Assembly: GCF_964340395.1 (NCBI RefSeq)
Contig: NC_135550.1
Location: forward strand, 1,847,501 to 1,911,500
Direction: 5' to 3'
Source: Glandiceps talaboti
Taxonomy: Eukaryota > Hemichordata > Enteropneusta > Spengelidae
Length of the DNA: 64,000 bases
This document shows, piece after piece, positions 1-11,805 of the stretch (positions are counted from its first letter, which is position 1; every line of letters starts with the position of its first letter). The position numbers and the translations under genes were made by a program. The notes below the pieces were generated by a model. The model did no database searches. It was not told the DNA's origin and was given only the letters and a program-made list of their open reading frames with translations.

Positions 1-74
1 AAATAGTAATACCAATACAATAAACTAAATTTCTATGTGATTGGGTAAGGTATAACTTGATGCGTTCGTCTTAC

Positions 75-320
75 AGAGCCGATTGTATGTGATCCCGCTG
101 TCTCGGAACGCGTATGGGGGTCACCATGGAAATGGACACGAAATAACCGTGTCTGTTCCATTCACCCTCCTCGTGTTTAAATTTTGTTTCCGCGCGATCC
201 TTTACGTCATACAAATGTAACATTGTTGCCATCATTTGCACCAGATTGTGAGCTCCAATTCTATACTCGGAACAATAACATAACATGGCATTTTCGATGT
301 GAAGGCATGGACGTTTGCAC
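75..320 (-). CDS. candidate internal exon, unknown protein
   Basis: On the minus strand a 246-nt open stretch lies between an acceptor (…cgttcag before 320) and a good donor (GTAAGA at 74-69). It enters and leaves in the same phase (2/2), and the splice would remove the TAA that otherwise follows at once. The encoded segment begins CKRPCLHIENAMLCYCSEY and continues through an acidic/basic stretch (KDRAETKFKHEEGEW) to VSISMVTPIRVPRQRDHIQSA. Base composition is more balanced than the AT-rich surroundings, which fits coding sequence. I do not recognise the family; the clustered Cys residues suggest a disulfide-bonded or metal-binding fold, but that is inference. Neighbouring exons of this gene are not identified; its downstream part would lie left of the window. 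It could be a chance ORF. Confidence 0.35.
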
Positions 321-1099
321 CTGAACGACTGGTGTTCAGAAAAATGTATGTTTTTTGCACTTGTGAAGTTTTTGTACTTGAAGTATATGTATGATTGGGG
401 GTATAAATATGTGTAATGGAACAATTTATGTTGTATATTTTGCATACCTGTGTGTGACGTTTAGCCACTTGTGCAATGTGTGTGGGCAGTATGGGGTCAA
501 GTAATCATTGAGTGTGGTTGTTGTTAAAACTATAAGGGGACAATCATTATTTATTAGTATGGTGGATCCTGTATTTATTTTATTTTATTTGGAGGGGTAG
601 GGGAGAGGTTGGGGTTTTTTTTCCACAAAAAGGCTATCCTCCAAATGCAATGATATATATGGGAAGGTTCCATAAACCACCGGTCACTTTAGTGTGATAA
701 ATCAAGAGATTTGCTGGGTTTTCTCTGGGTTTTAAAATTTATTAGTAAAACAGCAAAACTCTGTAAAAATATGCCAACATTTGACATTTTCTTTTATATT
801 CTTATGTAAAATTTACTAATGCTGAAAATTGAATATTAGTAAATTCCAGTTTTTAATAATTAATTTACTAATTAAGAATTATATCCATTATGATGACTGA
901 ATATCCACAGGGAGGGAGTAATGTTCCTCCAATGTTCTTCTAGACTAATAGTCCTGTGATCTCTTTCCAAAAGTTGTGCTCTTCATATTGCTCTTGATTA
1001 GATTTTCCATTTCAAGTCTTGGATAAATGACTGAACTCATGGGTTCTTAATTACACACACCATGGTTTCTTCTCCGACATCATATCAGTGCAACTGTGC
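321..1099. other. no gene recognised
   Basis: AT-rich non-coding DNA with T- and G-rich runs near 575-625. I see no RNA gene, transposon end or supported exon here. Confidence 0.5.
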
Positions 1100-1147
1100 T
1101 TAAAACTCTTCTGTGGATTTTCTCTCTTTCTCATTTTGCTTCTTCAA
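1100..1147 (-). CDS. candidate terminal exon (Lys/Glu-rich tail)
   Basis: A pyrimidine-rich acceptor on the minus strand (…tcctttactgcag, ending at 1148) is followed by 48 nt that read in frame as LKKQNEKERKSTEEF and then TAA. This is what a short hydrophilic C-terminal exon looks like, but it is too short for family assignment and no partner exon upstream (higher coordinates) is established. A similar short Lys-rich candidate lies at 4146-4186. The two could belong to one gene's alternative ends, or both could be chance. Confidence 0.22.
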   Translation of the reverse strand: MKKQNEKERKSTEEF

Positions 1148-1362
1148 CTGCAGTAAAGGAAATGATTGGTTAAAACTTAAAAATCTTTAAAGGTTATTTT
1201 ACTTCTGTTGAAGGCCAAAGAATATCCATAAGAATACAAATATTTTAAAGATGCATCTGACTTGTGTTGTTGTGTTATAACGTTACGGATAGCTTTGAGC
1301 TTCCTCCACATGATGTTTGACTCTTGAAGGGTATGTTATTAAATAAATTGATAGGACATGTA

Positions 1363-1526
1363 TTTAGAGCCAGTGCTGATATCTCAATATGCTAACTACA
1401 TTAACACTAAATGATTGGTAAGAAGGGGAGGGATGATACTCTCTTCAGATTATTGAAGTATTGAAATATTCATGTATGATGTGAAAAATGGGATTACTCA
1501 GTTTCATAGATGTACTGGTTCATTTC

Positions 1527-1576
<50 letters not shown>

Positions 1577-1694
1577 ATCATACATGAATATTTCAATACT
1601 TCAATAATCTGAAGAGAGTATCATCCCTCCCCTTCTTACCAATCATTTAGTGTTAATGTAGTTAGCATATTGAGATATCAGCACTGGCTCTAAA
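1363..1694. repeat. perfect 122-bp inverted repeat around (TA)n
   Basis: The arm at 1363-1484 and the arm at 1573-1694 are exact reverse complements by eye over 122 bp, separated by an 88-bp spacer holding a (TA)n run at about 1530-1572. The arm borders are abrupt. No direct repeat flanks were found that would mark a transposon. Confidence 0.9.
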
Positions 1695-1795
1695 CAATTG
1701 TGTGCATCAATTAAGTTCATGGAAGTATAACCCTTCTTTCATGCTCAGTGTTTGAGATGTGCAGGATTAGCAGTCCGCTACTGGAGCTAATAGTA

Positions 1796-2640
1796 AAGTT
1801 TGTGCACAGGGGACAGCGAGCATGTAATCGATTGATTGATTGATTATTTGGTCGAATGATTGATTGATTATTTTTTCCTTCTCTCCCTGGCTACTTTTCT
1901 CTCTTTCAACTAGTATATAATACTAGTTTATGCATGATTGATTGTTTGTATAGGGTGTTATCCGCCAAAAGATTAGAACGCGTTCCAAATTAATTACGGA
2001 AAATTCCAATTACCTGGCGGAAAAGTTATATACACTGTGTTTAAATTAAGTTATGAATTTGAATATTTCCTATGTTGTGTGATGTTACAATGACTTTTGA
2101 TTGATACCAAAATTATTTACTTAGCCCCTCTCTAAATTTTGGTATATCCACTGAGTAATCATGTGATTTTTCAAAATCATATGATTAATCACATGATCAC
2201 TGTGAAATCATATGATTAACCACATGAACACTGTGAAATCTTCAGAACAATCACTAGATTGTTTTGAAAAAGATGTTGAGTAATCATGTGATTTTTGAAC
2301 ACCAACATTAATCACATGATTACATATGACTCATATGTGATTGATCACTGTATCTTTTTATAATTAATTCTTGATTAATCACATGATTTATTTGTATTAT
2401 ATGACAATGGTATGTTGTGTTACTATTACAAAACAATTTGTAATTTGTCGAACATTTCATGATAATAACCATGTTCTTTTTAGGTTGACTTTGCAAGACA
2501 TTATACACTTTTAAAGGCATTTATATTTTTAATTCTATTCAAACTCTCATACAACATACAATCCATGCATACTCTATTACCCAGAATGGAATACATAGTT
2601 CATATTTAATATAGCACAAATTTTATTTCATTTCACCAAT
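1796..2640 (+). repeat. left copy of a long-range inverted duplication
   Basis: Blocks 1796-1907 and about 1974-2640 recur in reverse complement at 33645-33755 and about 32130-32750. The shared part contains GATTGATT runs, a GGAACGCG/CGCGTTCC segment and several spaced copies of the motif TAATCACATGATT. Identity is high but not perfect, and the right copy has about 900 bp more between the two blocks. Confidence 0.8.
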
Positions 2641-4145
2641 GTTTGGAAAATAAATGATACAAAATATATGATTTATGAAGTTTAAAACTTACAGAACATA
2701 ATTGTCTAATTATAGAAATGAAATCTGAAATTTGAAGTTTGCATTCTTATGATACAGTAAAATTACTGAAAATCATTACTTATACTTATTAAAATAAAAA
2801 CTATCACAATAAATAAGGTAATGTTTTTTCTCATAGTTATGAATTAGTTGGAATTTGATACAAGTCTTCTATTTCACATATAAGTTCAATTGCTGAATGT
2901 TGTTAATAATGCAAATTGTTTATCAAAAGTAAAACTCCATAAAGAAATCCAATGTACACATCTGCACAGATGTTATCAAATTACATGAAATGTACAAACA
3001 GTTAGAATAAAAGTTAATTACCAAAAATAGCGCCAATGGCATACATACATGCACACACCCACACATACATACATATATAAACACACCACAACTATCTCAA
3101 ATGTATTCTATAAATCTTATAAAGTAAGCTGATTTAATTAGGAAAAAAACCACACAAAAAAATCCCAGAGAAATGAGACTTCTTATAATGGCACATTTAT
3201 TTGTAAATTTCCTACACAATAAAGTTTCAAAGAGTAACATAAAACCTGAGGGGCATTTCACAAATACTGCACTGCAAGTACAGTCAGTCTGAAATTCATC
3301 CACAGAACCACACTCAAAAAAATCTCCAGATTCACTTAAAAAATCAAACGCATTGTTTGCAAGTGAGAAAATACTCCAGACAGCTTAAGAGTCAGTGAAG
3401 ACTGATAGAAAGGAAGGTAAGATCTTGTGAACATAATGAATAAAACTGGCAATATATATTTGCAAAGATTTTATCTCGGAGAATAGTGCCAGTGAAATTG
3501 ATGGTGGCTTGGAGGTAATCCATAGAATGCTAAATATGTTGTACTTTCCAGTTTTCCCAACTTGTATGATGCTAGTATTAAAAACTGATTGTAAAGTAAA
3601 ATGAATTGAAATGTGTCACAATATTAACTACTTGATTAACTTCAACATGATGATAAGGTGAATTAAGTATTGCTTTCTAAAATATTTCACAGTAGGGTAC
3701 AGATAAAGACATGAGACTTCATACAATTTACAACTTTGAATCAAACTTGTGTCAAAATCTGTATGTTTTTAGTTGTCCGAGATCCTAGTAAATGGTACAA
3801 TAAATGAAAAACCATGACACTTGTCTATCCCCAGAAAAATTTGCATTAGAGTCTAGAAAATGGTGACATTGATGAGAAAGGTAAGTTAAATTACAAATGA
3901 CTTTTATTGCAAAAGTTGGAAAAGGGATCTGAGTAAACAAAATATTTTCATAATTTATGAGAAAAATGATGTCATACATGTATGTGCACATTGATTGGTT
4001 CAGTTTACCAAGCGATGACATATTTTTTCCATGGATGTTAATGACCAAGTCAGCGTGCTCCCCATATGCACAAAGTACATACAGTGTATAACCTGATAAG
4101 CTGACATGTCTTCCTGTCTGTTTTATGCTGCTCAGCTGCCACAGT
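2641..4145. other. no gene recognised
   Basis: AT-rich sequence with a short CA/TACA-rich patch at 3042-3092. Open frames here are short and have no family signature. Confidence 0.5.
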
Positions 4146-4186
4146 CTAGTTTAAATTCTCTTTGGTCTTCGTTTTTGTGTCTTTGG
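4146..4186 (-). CDS. candidate terminal exon (Lys/Thr-rich)
   Basis: Minus-strand acceptor …ttttgttgcag is followed by 41 nt that, in phase 1, read KDTKTKTKENLN and TAG; phase 0 gives PKTQKRRPKRI and TAA. Both are short basic tails, so the frame is undecided. There is no supported upstream exon. It lies just outside the transposon-like element that begins at 4342. Confidence 0.18.
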
Positions 4187-4341
4187 CTGCAACAAAATAA
4201 AACTCTTATAAATGAAAATGATCATTTTTCTGAAAAATTTATGCAATACTAAATCGAAAATATAAATATTTACATGTGTTCTGACTTTACTATAAGATGT
4301 TGTGGTAAAACGTCCACACAATGGCAGAACACATACAAGTG

Positions 4342-5798
4342 CAGGGCTCGAAATTAACTTTTTTAGTTGGTAGTCACTTTGACTACCACTTTTTAAAACT
4401 GGTAGTCAACAGGGAAGATTTGGTAGTCATTCTTTTTTTCAGCATTTAATAATTTATGCATAAACAAAACATTAAGTAATAAACGTTCTGATAACACCTG
4501 AGTTTTCTTCATGAAATTAGTGACATTCATATTATGCAAACATTTGACCTGTCCTAAAATAATACATGTAATATCATACTACAGTAGTATCATAGTAAGT
4601 AAATATCATATAAATGATTATTGTGTGTACCAAGCTGTTATTTTGCAATGGCCACTTGGAAACCTCAAACTGACAGTGACACAAATTTTGGCATAACACA
4701 TACATAATAAATATACACATTCATTCAGTCACACACACACATGTATACATGTACAAACACCCCCCCCCCCCACCACCCACCCACCCACCCACCCACCCAC
4801 CACCCACCCACCAAACAGTTACTGGCCTCAAACATATATACAGGACGTGACTGAGAGATTGACAGAAATAAACTTCAAAACACTGACTAGTCACACAGCA
4901 AAATTACGTACTTTCCATGTTGTATTTTATTTCACTGAATCAATAACCTAGAGTTACATGTAATGATTAGTGGCTCATTCCATTTCGGGTGTGTGGGTTG
5001 CTTGTCAAACTTATAACACAAATACTCTCAGATCTGAGCATTTATGCTATTTATTATCATTTACTTTATAAAATATAAAATGTCATACGATAAAAAATAC
5101 ACACGGTCACCATCCATTTCAGTTTCCCTTAAATTAAAAAAATAACATGCTATGACCCAACCCTAGAGAGAAATGGTATGTGCCAAGGCACGTCCCTCAA
5201 ATCTTATCTGTTACTATCTATAAACACAGGAAGTCATTCTGATTGTGTCTAGGATTTGTCTCCTCCGCTAAGGGCTTCGATAAACGACGTAAATTTTCAT
5301 GCTTCCACTAAAATTGAGGTATCCTAGCATTGAATGACTAGTTGTAAAATACTATTACATTCGCGATTAGTGGTGGGAGAATGATTTTATTCCGTATATT
5401 TTCCTAAGTTTTGTATCATTTTGATCGCAACTGTGTGACATGGAAAAGACAATGAAACAGTCATGAAATCAATAGAGTGTTGCGTTTGAGTAGACGTTAT
5501 GGCGTTTGTAACATCACACATAAGCTACGTGTATTTTGTTTATTTTACCAAGCCACTGTTATTGACTACAAAGTAAGCAATATCAAACATGCCAGCCATA
5601 TCTAATCACACGTAGCTATAGAGTCCGGTGCTCACGCTACATTGCCAACTTGTCAGCAGGCCTTCCATGCATACGGTGGGTTGGCGTCCCTAGGATTTTC
5701 GTGGTAGTCAAGGATGACTACCAGTTTTCGAACTTGGTAGTCATTTTGGAAAAACTGGTGGTCAATTGACGCGAGACTACCGCTAATTTCGAGCCCTG
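4342..5798. mobile_element. non-autonomous DNA transposon, TIR CAGGGCTCGAAATTA
   Basis: The ends CAGGGCTCGAAATTA (4342-4356) and its reverse complement (5784-5798) form 15-bp terminal inverted repeats, flanked on both sides by AAGTG (4337-4341, 5799-5803), a likely 5-bp target duplication. Inside each end are subterminal copies of GGTAGTCA or TGACTACC. CAGGG-type termini recall hAT elements, although those normally make 8-bp duplications, so the superfamily is unsettled. No transposase frame is visible in the 1457 bp. A C-rich microsatellite sits inside. Confidence 0.75.
4760..4813. repeat. poly-C / (CCCA)n microsatellite
   Basis: A C homopolymer runs into CCCA/CCAC tandem units inside the element starting at 4342. 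Confidence 0.9.
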
Positions 5799-5856
5799 AA
5801 GTGTTGTTGGGGCAATTGTACTTGAGTTGCATAAATCTTTTATCTTTAGATATTAA

Positions 5857-7474
5857 CCCTTTCACCACCAATGGCCTCATGGGATTGTGTGTTGTCCACC
5901 AGCCCCCTCACTAACATAATGTGAGAATGAGTGTGGTGTAATCAAACTGATATAAAAATACTTAGAGTTGCTTATTTTTAAAAAATAAGGTATCATTTGA
6001 ATGGAAAATAAATTTTCTACATCATAGTAGCAAATACATACATTCAAATATCACAGACATAACCGAAATATGGATTAATGTAATAAAATATTAATAAAAC
6101 AAACATAGGTTGTTTATTTATTGACGTATCACAAATAAACAAAATATTTATATTACAAACAAAATTCAAAATACCAACATTTATGTTCCTACAAAACTTC
6201 TGTATACTGGTTAAATGGTCAAAATCGGCGAAAATTTGTCAGAAAATGTTATTTTTAGTCGTAATAAATTTGAACGAAAATAATTAACGGCTCACTAATC
6301 CGATTACAACGCAATAGTCAGCCCCGCACCGGCAATCAAAGGGACAAAAATATCTGAAGTCGTCCCCCCAATACCTTCTGAAAAATCAGTTTGTGTAATT
6401 ATATATCATTATTTGACAGAACAACAAAAAATTATCACCAAATTTATCCTCAAAATCAGTAAAAAATGCCGCCAAGTTGGTAGTTTACGAGTCCAAATCG
6501 GGACGCCAAAGTGACGCTTTTCGCCGACATGCTTACCCACGAAAGCAAATATGCAGTCGGGACTTTGAAGTTACGTTGCGATAATCTGATCCTTCCATAT
6601 ACTGTATCGAGTTCACTCAGCCATCTCCTTGTACAAAACATCGTATTCATAGTCAAAATTGAGTGGAAATTTCTACGAACATCACCTTTATTTACATTGC
6701 AAACGATGTTAGGGGAGACATATTTTGCTTCGGCGTTGTTGAAATTTGAATTTTACATTGAAAAACTCGCGTAAAAAATCCGATCGGAAAATCGCCCATA
6801 TCACGAGTAAGTTTCCCTCCACTGACTTCTACACACTGAGCTAATACAAATACAAGTCATTATTGAGCCGTAACAAAAAGAAATAAAACCAAAATAATCC
6901 ACGATATAGCCCAAAATTACCCCCAGAACGTTAGCATGGGCGTCGGCACGGTCACAAGATTGCGTAAATTTGAACGACATTCAAAAATTCAACCGTAAAC
7001 TGCCGTCGGCAGCTCACACGGCCTTAGCGGGAATTTGATGCTTACATACAAGTACAATGTGTTCCCACAGCTAAATACTTGTATTCAACGATGTATTTCA
7101 AGTCAAATTCTGTCGAAATATCCAAAGATAGTGACATAATTTATATCGTAGGCCATGTTATGAGAGCCGTTAATTACTTCCGCCATGTTGAAATTCGATT
7201 TCGTGAGCGAAAAACGCACAAAAAATTACGATCGCTCGTCATTTGGATCGTACTCCAGAAACCGTTCACTGTCATGCTTTCAAAATGGCTGTGTAGATAA
7301 ACAAGGCTAATACGCATGTGTGGAACTAGTTATGGCAGCAAATTTTGCAGCAATAGCTGCCGTTAAACGGCTTAACGGCGAGGTAGGTGAATGAACTTTG
7401 GCGTTCCCGCAATAGCGGGAATTGGTGGGCGCCCTAGCGCGTTCCCGCAATAGCGGGAATTGGTGGTGAAAGGG
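5857..7474. mobile_element. piggyBac-like non-autonomous element (TTAA target)
   Basis: Terminal inverted repeats CCCTTTCACCACCAAT (5857-5872) and ATTGGTGGTGAAAGGG (7459-7474) are flanked by TTAA at 5853-5856 and 7475-7478. TTAA target sites next to CCC termini are typical of piggyBac-type elements. Just inside the right end, a module containing the palindrome TTCCCGCAATAGCGGGAA occurs twice (about 7404-7430 and 7440-7466). The interior frames (6511-6774, 7079-7300) have no transposase motifs, so this looks like a deletion derivative. Confidence 0.75.
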
Positions 7475-7478
7475 TTAA

Positions 7479-8342
7479 ATGGCATCCATCTTCCTCACGA
7501 GTTTGGCTTGGAACTTGCACATTTAAAGGATAACCAGAGCCAGATTTTGCCAATGTTGGACCAATCACACAGTTTCTTTGGCATTTGGGGATTTACACGT
7601 CTTTCATTACGATTTGGTGTATAAACATATTTGCCATGTACTGGATAGTTCTCACGCCACTAATCCTGACACCTATGACGGTACTGGGAGACAGTACTTC
7701 CGTCAACATTCATCATTCCTATTATTCTGATAGCGCAGACAGTTAATGATGTTGCACAAAACAATATAGTTTTTACGAAAAATTTCTCCACTGCACAGTG
7801 AGCAGAAACTTGGTTCAATAGTTTACTAAATGGGTTGAAAATTACTATCTTTTGAAACCGTTTTAATGCCCATTACATGGGCATGATCTACAAAGGCATA
7901 CCACCGCGTTAGGCCTACCGAGACTTTGTGATGATGTCATGGCTCATGCATTAAACATTAGATTACGTCATTTTTTTGCAGTCCTAACCTATTACATCAT
8001 GCAAACTTTATGTTACGATGCAGTCAAAATTGCATACAGAGTAGGTCGCCCCTTCCGTCTCAGTCCTGCCAAGAGATAGCCCTGAAACTTGGTTTTAGGC
8101 AAGAAAAATCAACTCAAAAAATCAAGAAAAGTCGACAAAGTAGTCAGCACACGATTGAATGTTTATTTAGTATGGTATGAAGTGAGTGTGGCATAGCAGT
8201 AATTAGCCTAAAGGATCAGAGATGTTATTGTTTACGTTGTAGATTTGCTTTTTGGGATGGAAACGAAAGATAGGAAGTTGTTTACATTTTCATGGGAGGG
8301 GGAGGGGGCGATGAAATTACATAGAGAAACAAATGGTTATAT
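7479..8342. other. no gene recognised; short dispersed repeat
   Basis: Unassigned sequence. The piece around 7920-7990 (GTCATGGCTCATGCAT then TTAGATTACGT) recurs near 21264-21302. A G-rich tract lies at 8294-8310. Confidence 0.45.
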
Positions 8343-9430
8343 AAGCCCTGTCCCCACTTGAATCGATTTCGATTCGAATCAAATTGAATCGATTCGAATT
8401 CAGTTTATGTCCCGAAACGAAATGTTAGAAATGGATTTGAATCGATTCAGTTTGGTGTATTGTCCCGGACACGTTAAATTTGATCCTGTTTAGTTGATTC
8501 ATAGACCCTCCACTTGATTTGATAAAGTAGTCACAGTGTATTACTATGGCGACACGCAATCAGCATGGAGGATTTTGTGGGGAAATAACCTCATTATCAA
8601 AGATATCCGTCAAGGCGAGGGCCGGCTGCCAAAGCTCAAGTTATTTGTCTCTTGACCAAGATACATAGACAAATACAAGCTAATCACGACTACATTTACT
8701 ACTGACTTTGTGTTAGTAAATAATATGAAATGGGAACATGAGCAATTTTCCTATTGCGGTACCATCGTCAGCTAGATACAAACTCAACTCGCAAACTAAA
8801 AAATCATTCAAATATTAAAAACATTTTATTATCTCTGCAAAACATTCTTTCAACGGGAAACTGTATTTGCCAGTCCAGTGTTTTTTCTACTCTGTGGTTT
8901 TACATGTATGCACCCCTTTCTGACGGCGATGAGCATCAATAGCTTTCAGTTTGCGTGTTTCAAGTATCACGTGAAGAAATGTACAAATCTCTCCAAAATA
9001 ACTAAAACCATGGCTGAATAATTATTTCCAACGATCGGTCTTTTTTGTTTTCTTACAAATAAATGGAGCTAATCAACATCAGTGAATTGATCCACTTGTT
9101 GTGTATGACGAAATGAAAGTTTGTAATGAACCATGCTCCATGGTTTCACTGTCTTGGAGACGAGTTGACCTCAACTTAAATGATCGGCAATTTCCGGTCG
9201 CGGTCGGATTGTTGTTCGTGTAAGTTTCACGATATCTATCTTTGAACATTTTTGACAACGTCCTTTCCACATGAATTCTATCAAAATAAATTCATCGCAA
9301 TTAGGGTCACAATCATATAAAATTCGGTCGGTGCGATCATTTGATCGGCTCTTCGGTAACTTTTGGCTCTGTTTTGGCGGTAGGATTTGACCTCTAAGCA
9401 ACAATGCGTGGGCGTAGGTCATGGGTTACA
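8343..9430 (+). repeat. left arm of the 10-kb inverted repeat
   Basis: It pairs in reverse complement with about 17270-18478 at clearly diverged identity (indels and substitutions). Matching landmarks are the GAATCGATTC cluster, the ATCAGCATGGAGGATTT block near 8560, and the block around 9000 containing ATAACTAAAACCATGG. Confidence 0.75.
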
Positions 9431-10099
9431 AACTGGGCGGGTTATATGGATGTGTTACAGGATGTACTGATTTACTTATACGTTTTGCCCGATGGTGGGA
9501 TAAAGACGTTGTCGGGGTCGCTTCCCTTTGATCTGATTCGCACTTAGTGCCAAAATAATGTTCTAGGAATGTAACTATAAAAAGTACCACGCTGCAGAAG
9601 AAACTTCAGACAATACCCCCCCCCCCCCCAGCTTTTTTTCATTTTTCGATTGAGTTTCAAAAAACGAATGTTCGACTTTCGATATCAAGACGCCAACACC
9701 AAGTTCCAAATTCACATGTAATTCTAAATGTTGAACTCTTTATACGAATACATAGTTTGAAATTGCGTCAAAAAACGAAACATGTCATGTGTAGATAAAA
9801 TTGGATTTCGCTTGGACGTCGTTAGTCACGCACTATATTCATTGAAATCATGTGTAAACTGTCAGCATGGTGTGGCATCTTTTTGAATACACACGTTTAC
9901 TTGAAAAGAACGTGCACCATTAGATTATCAAATTAGAAACGACATTCCCAAATTGTCACAGTCATTCAGGATCAGACATAACATGATAGCGTAATTATAA
10001 CATGTTCTATCTCGTTGATGTGTTATTGTCAACGTGAAAATGGAGAATGTGAAAGTTTTTACCTGGAGTTATGTACAAGTTGCCAGCGACTATGGTATG
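9431..10099. other. no gene recognised; poly-C tract
   Basis: Unassigned AT-rich sequence with a C14 homopolymer at about 9616-9629. No exon borders with coding support were found. Confidence 0.5.
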
Positions 10100-10699
10100 T
10101 CAATCAATAGGAACCTCATATATATCTTCATCCTTTTCACTGCTACAGTCAATAGTGTCTAGAAATAAATAAAAACCATATCATGGGTATTGTGTATGTA
10201 AAAGATTTAGACGATCGTTTTTTGGAAGAGTATGTTGAGTTTTCACGATGCATGTAGATTTATGTTATGTGTTCATTACTGTCCCAGGGAGTTTTAAACT
10301 CCGACTTGTAATGATTTACACATCATAATTCTAAACATAACGTCTGTTGTTAATGCTGTTGCAGTGAGCAATGTTTTCCCCAACCATACATTTACACGAG
10401 CTATAGATGTAGATATAACAGTAAAGTTGAGAGAAAGAAAACACATTAAAAGGATATATGTTTGACCATTACATTAAATTTGTCACAACGAAAATATATC
10501 TATATTCTCCCGACGAAATGAATCATATGAAAATTATGAGTTGTTTAAAAATATCAAGTTACTGACCTTCACTTTGCAAGTGTTGGCGAACATGACGCAT
10601 TACTCCATTAGACGAAAAGTATGATGCATCACATATATCGCATACAAAAACCCCGTCACTCTGACTGTAGTACGCTTCTTCAAATTCTACGGTTTCCAT
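10100..10699 (-). CDS. two-exon C2H2 zinc-finger protein, 63 aa
   Basis: Exon 1 (10699-10567) starts at ATG and encodes 44 residues; exon 2 (10158-10100) ends at TGA. The donor is GTCAGT, the acceptor …ttatttctag, and both are phase 1, so the frame joins cleanly. Residues 18-39 form one C2H2 finger: FVCDIC, twelve spacer residues, then HVRQH (two Cys two apart, two His three apart). The N-terminus is acidic (METVEFEEAYY) and the tail is acidic (SSEKDEDIYEVPID). A single finger suggests a small DNA- or protein-binding factor, or the N-terminal exon of a longer transposon-associated protein; no further coding exon was found before the stop. It lies inside the 10-kb inverted-repeat unit, so it may be cargo or a component of it. 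Confidence 0.6.
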
Positions 10700-11194
10700 T
10701 TTAAAGGTTTCTTAACATAATACTCACGGTTAAAATTACGGTCAGAATATATATATAGACAAGCTCAAGAGGATGGGTGCATGAGTTGCTGGCTCTAGGT
10801 CTCTTCTGAAGAGCCTCGTTGCGTCTAATTTGCCGCCACATTTTTCCTCGAAGGTGATAGGTCGATTGTATCGCATATTTATCTTTGCACAACGAATCAG
10901 AAGTTTGTAGGTCGCGATCGCACCAAGATATAGACAGATTATACATTGTAAAGTTCAGATTGCGAGATAAAATAAAATATGTCATGGGGTGACTAAGTTA
11001 GCTAAACATAGTAATCTATGAGCTTACGACTAAAAACTAGGATCTGTCAGTTAATCGAAAACTATTTTTTTTAAATTTTATCTCAGCATCATAACACCAA
11101 AATAACACCACTACACAAGAAATCGATGAGTATACAACCTCTATGAAGCCGTGACATTGCACATTTTTCCATTATCGGATAATAATTGGATCAT
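10700..11194. other. upstream region of the zinc-finger gene
   Basis: This should contain the promoter of the minus-strand zinc-finger gene. No clear TATA box or other landmark can be assigned. Confidence 0.35.
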
Positions 11195-11640
11195 ATCTAA
11201 CTTCGATTTTAATATTAGACTGCACTGGACTCATCACATCCCCAGCCTCCCAACCAGCACGTCTAATATTAGACTCTAACTTGGATTTTAGACACGTTTT
11301 AGATTTTATCCGATAGTATCGTCTTCTGGGCCCCTCGGCCCAACACTACTACGTTTTATCTGATATTATGCGATAATTTCGAACTTAGAGTATAAAATCT
11401 AACTTAGACTGTAATATTAGACAGAGCATCAGCGGGGGCCCGACACCATGTTTTATCGGATAATATCCGATAATTTCTAACTTAGAGTATAAAATCTAAT
11501 TTAATTTAAACTATTATATTAGACAGAGCATCGGCGGGGGAGGGGGCCGCACTACGTTTTATCAGATAATATGTAATAACATCGTATTCTGGGATTTAGA
11601 CTCTAACTTAGATTTAGGCACGTTTTAGATGATCGTAACA
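11195..11640. repeat. AATATTAGAC / ATCGGATAATATCC repeat cluster
   Basis: Several diverged copies of a module of about 110-120 bp carry TCTAATATTAGAC-like palindromes and TTTTATCNGATAATAT, each followed by GACAGAGCATCNGCGGG. It appears to be a short degenerate tandem array. Confidence 0.6.
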
Positions 11641-11805
11641 AATGCATAATACAATGAATTTAAATGCTAACTCTGTCCCCATGAGATAATTTAAGATTTG
11701 TCAAATAACACCCCCCCCCCCCAACACACACTCACGGTAAGGCCAGAACAAAGTAACCAGAGCTCTGAAAGTAACCATGCCGCAACAACACAGTAACTTG
11801 AGTAA

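Noticed and set aside
6456-7300. Frames inside the TTAA-flanked element as a transposase
   Set aside because: Too short and without an acidic catalytic triad context; the element looks non-autonomous.
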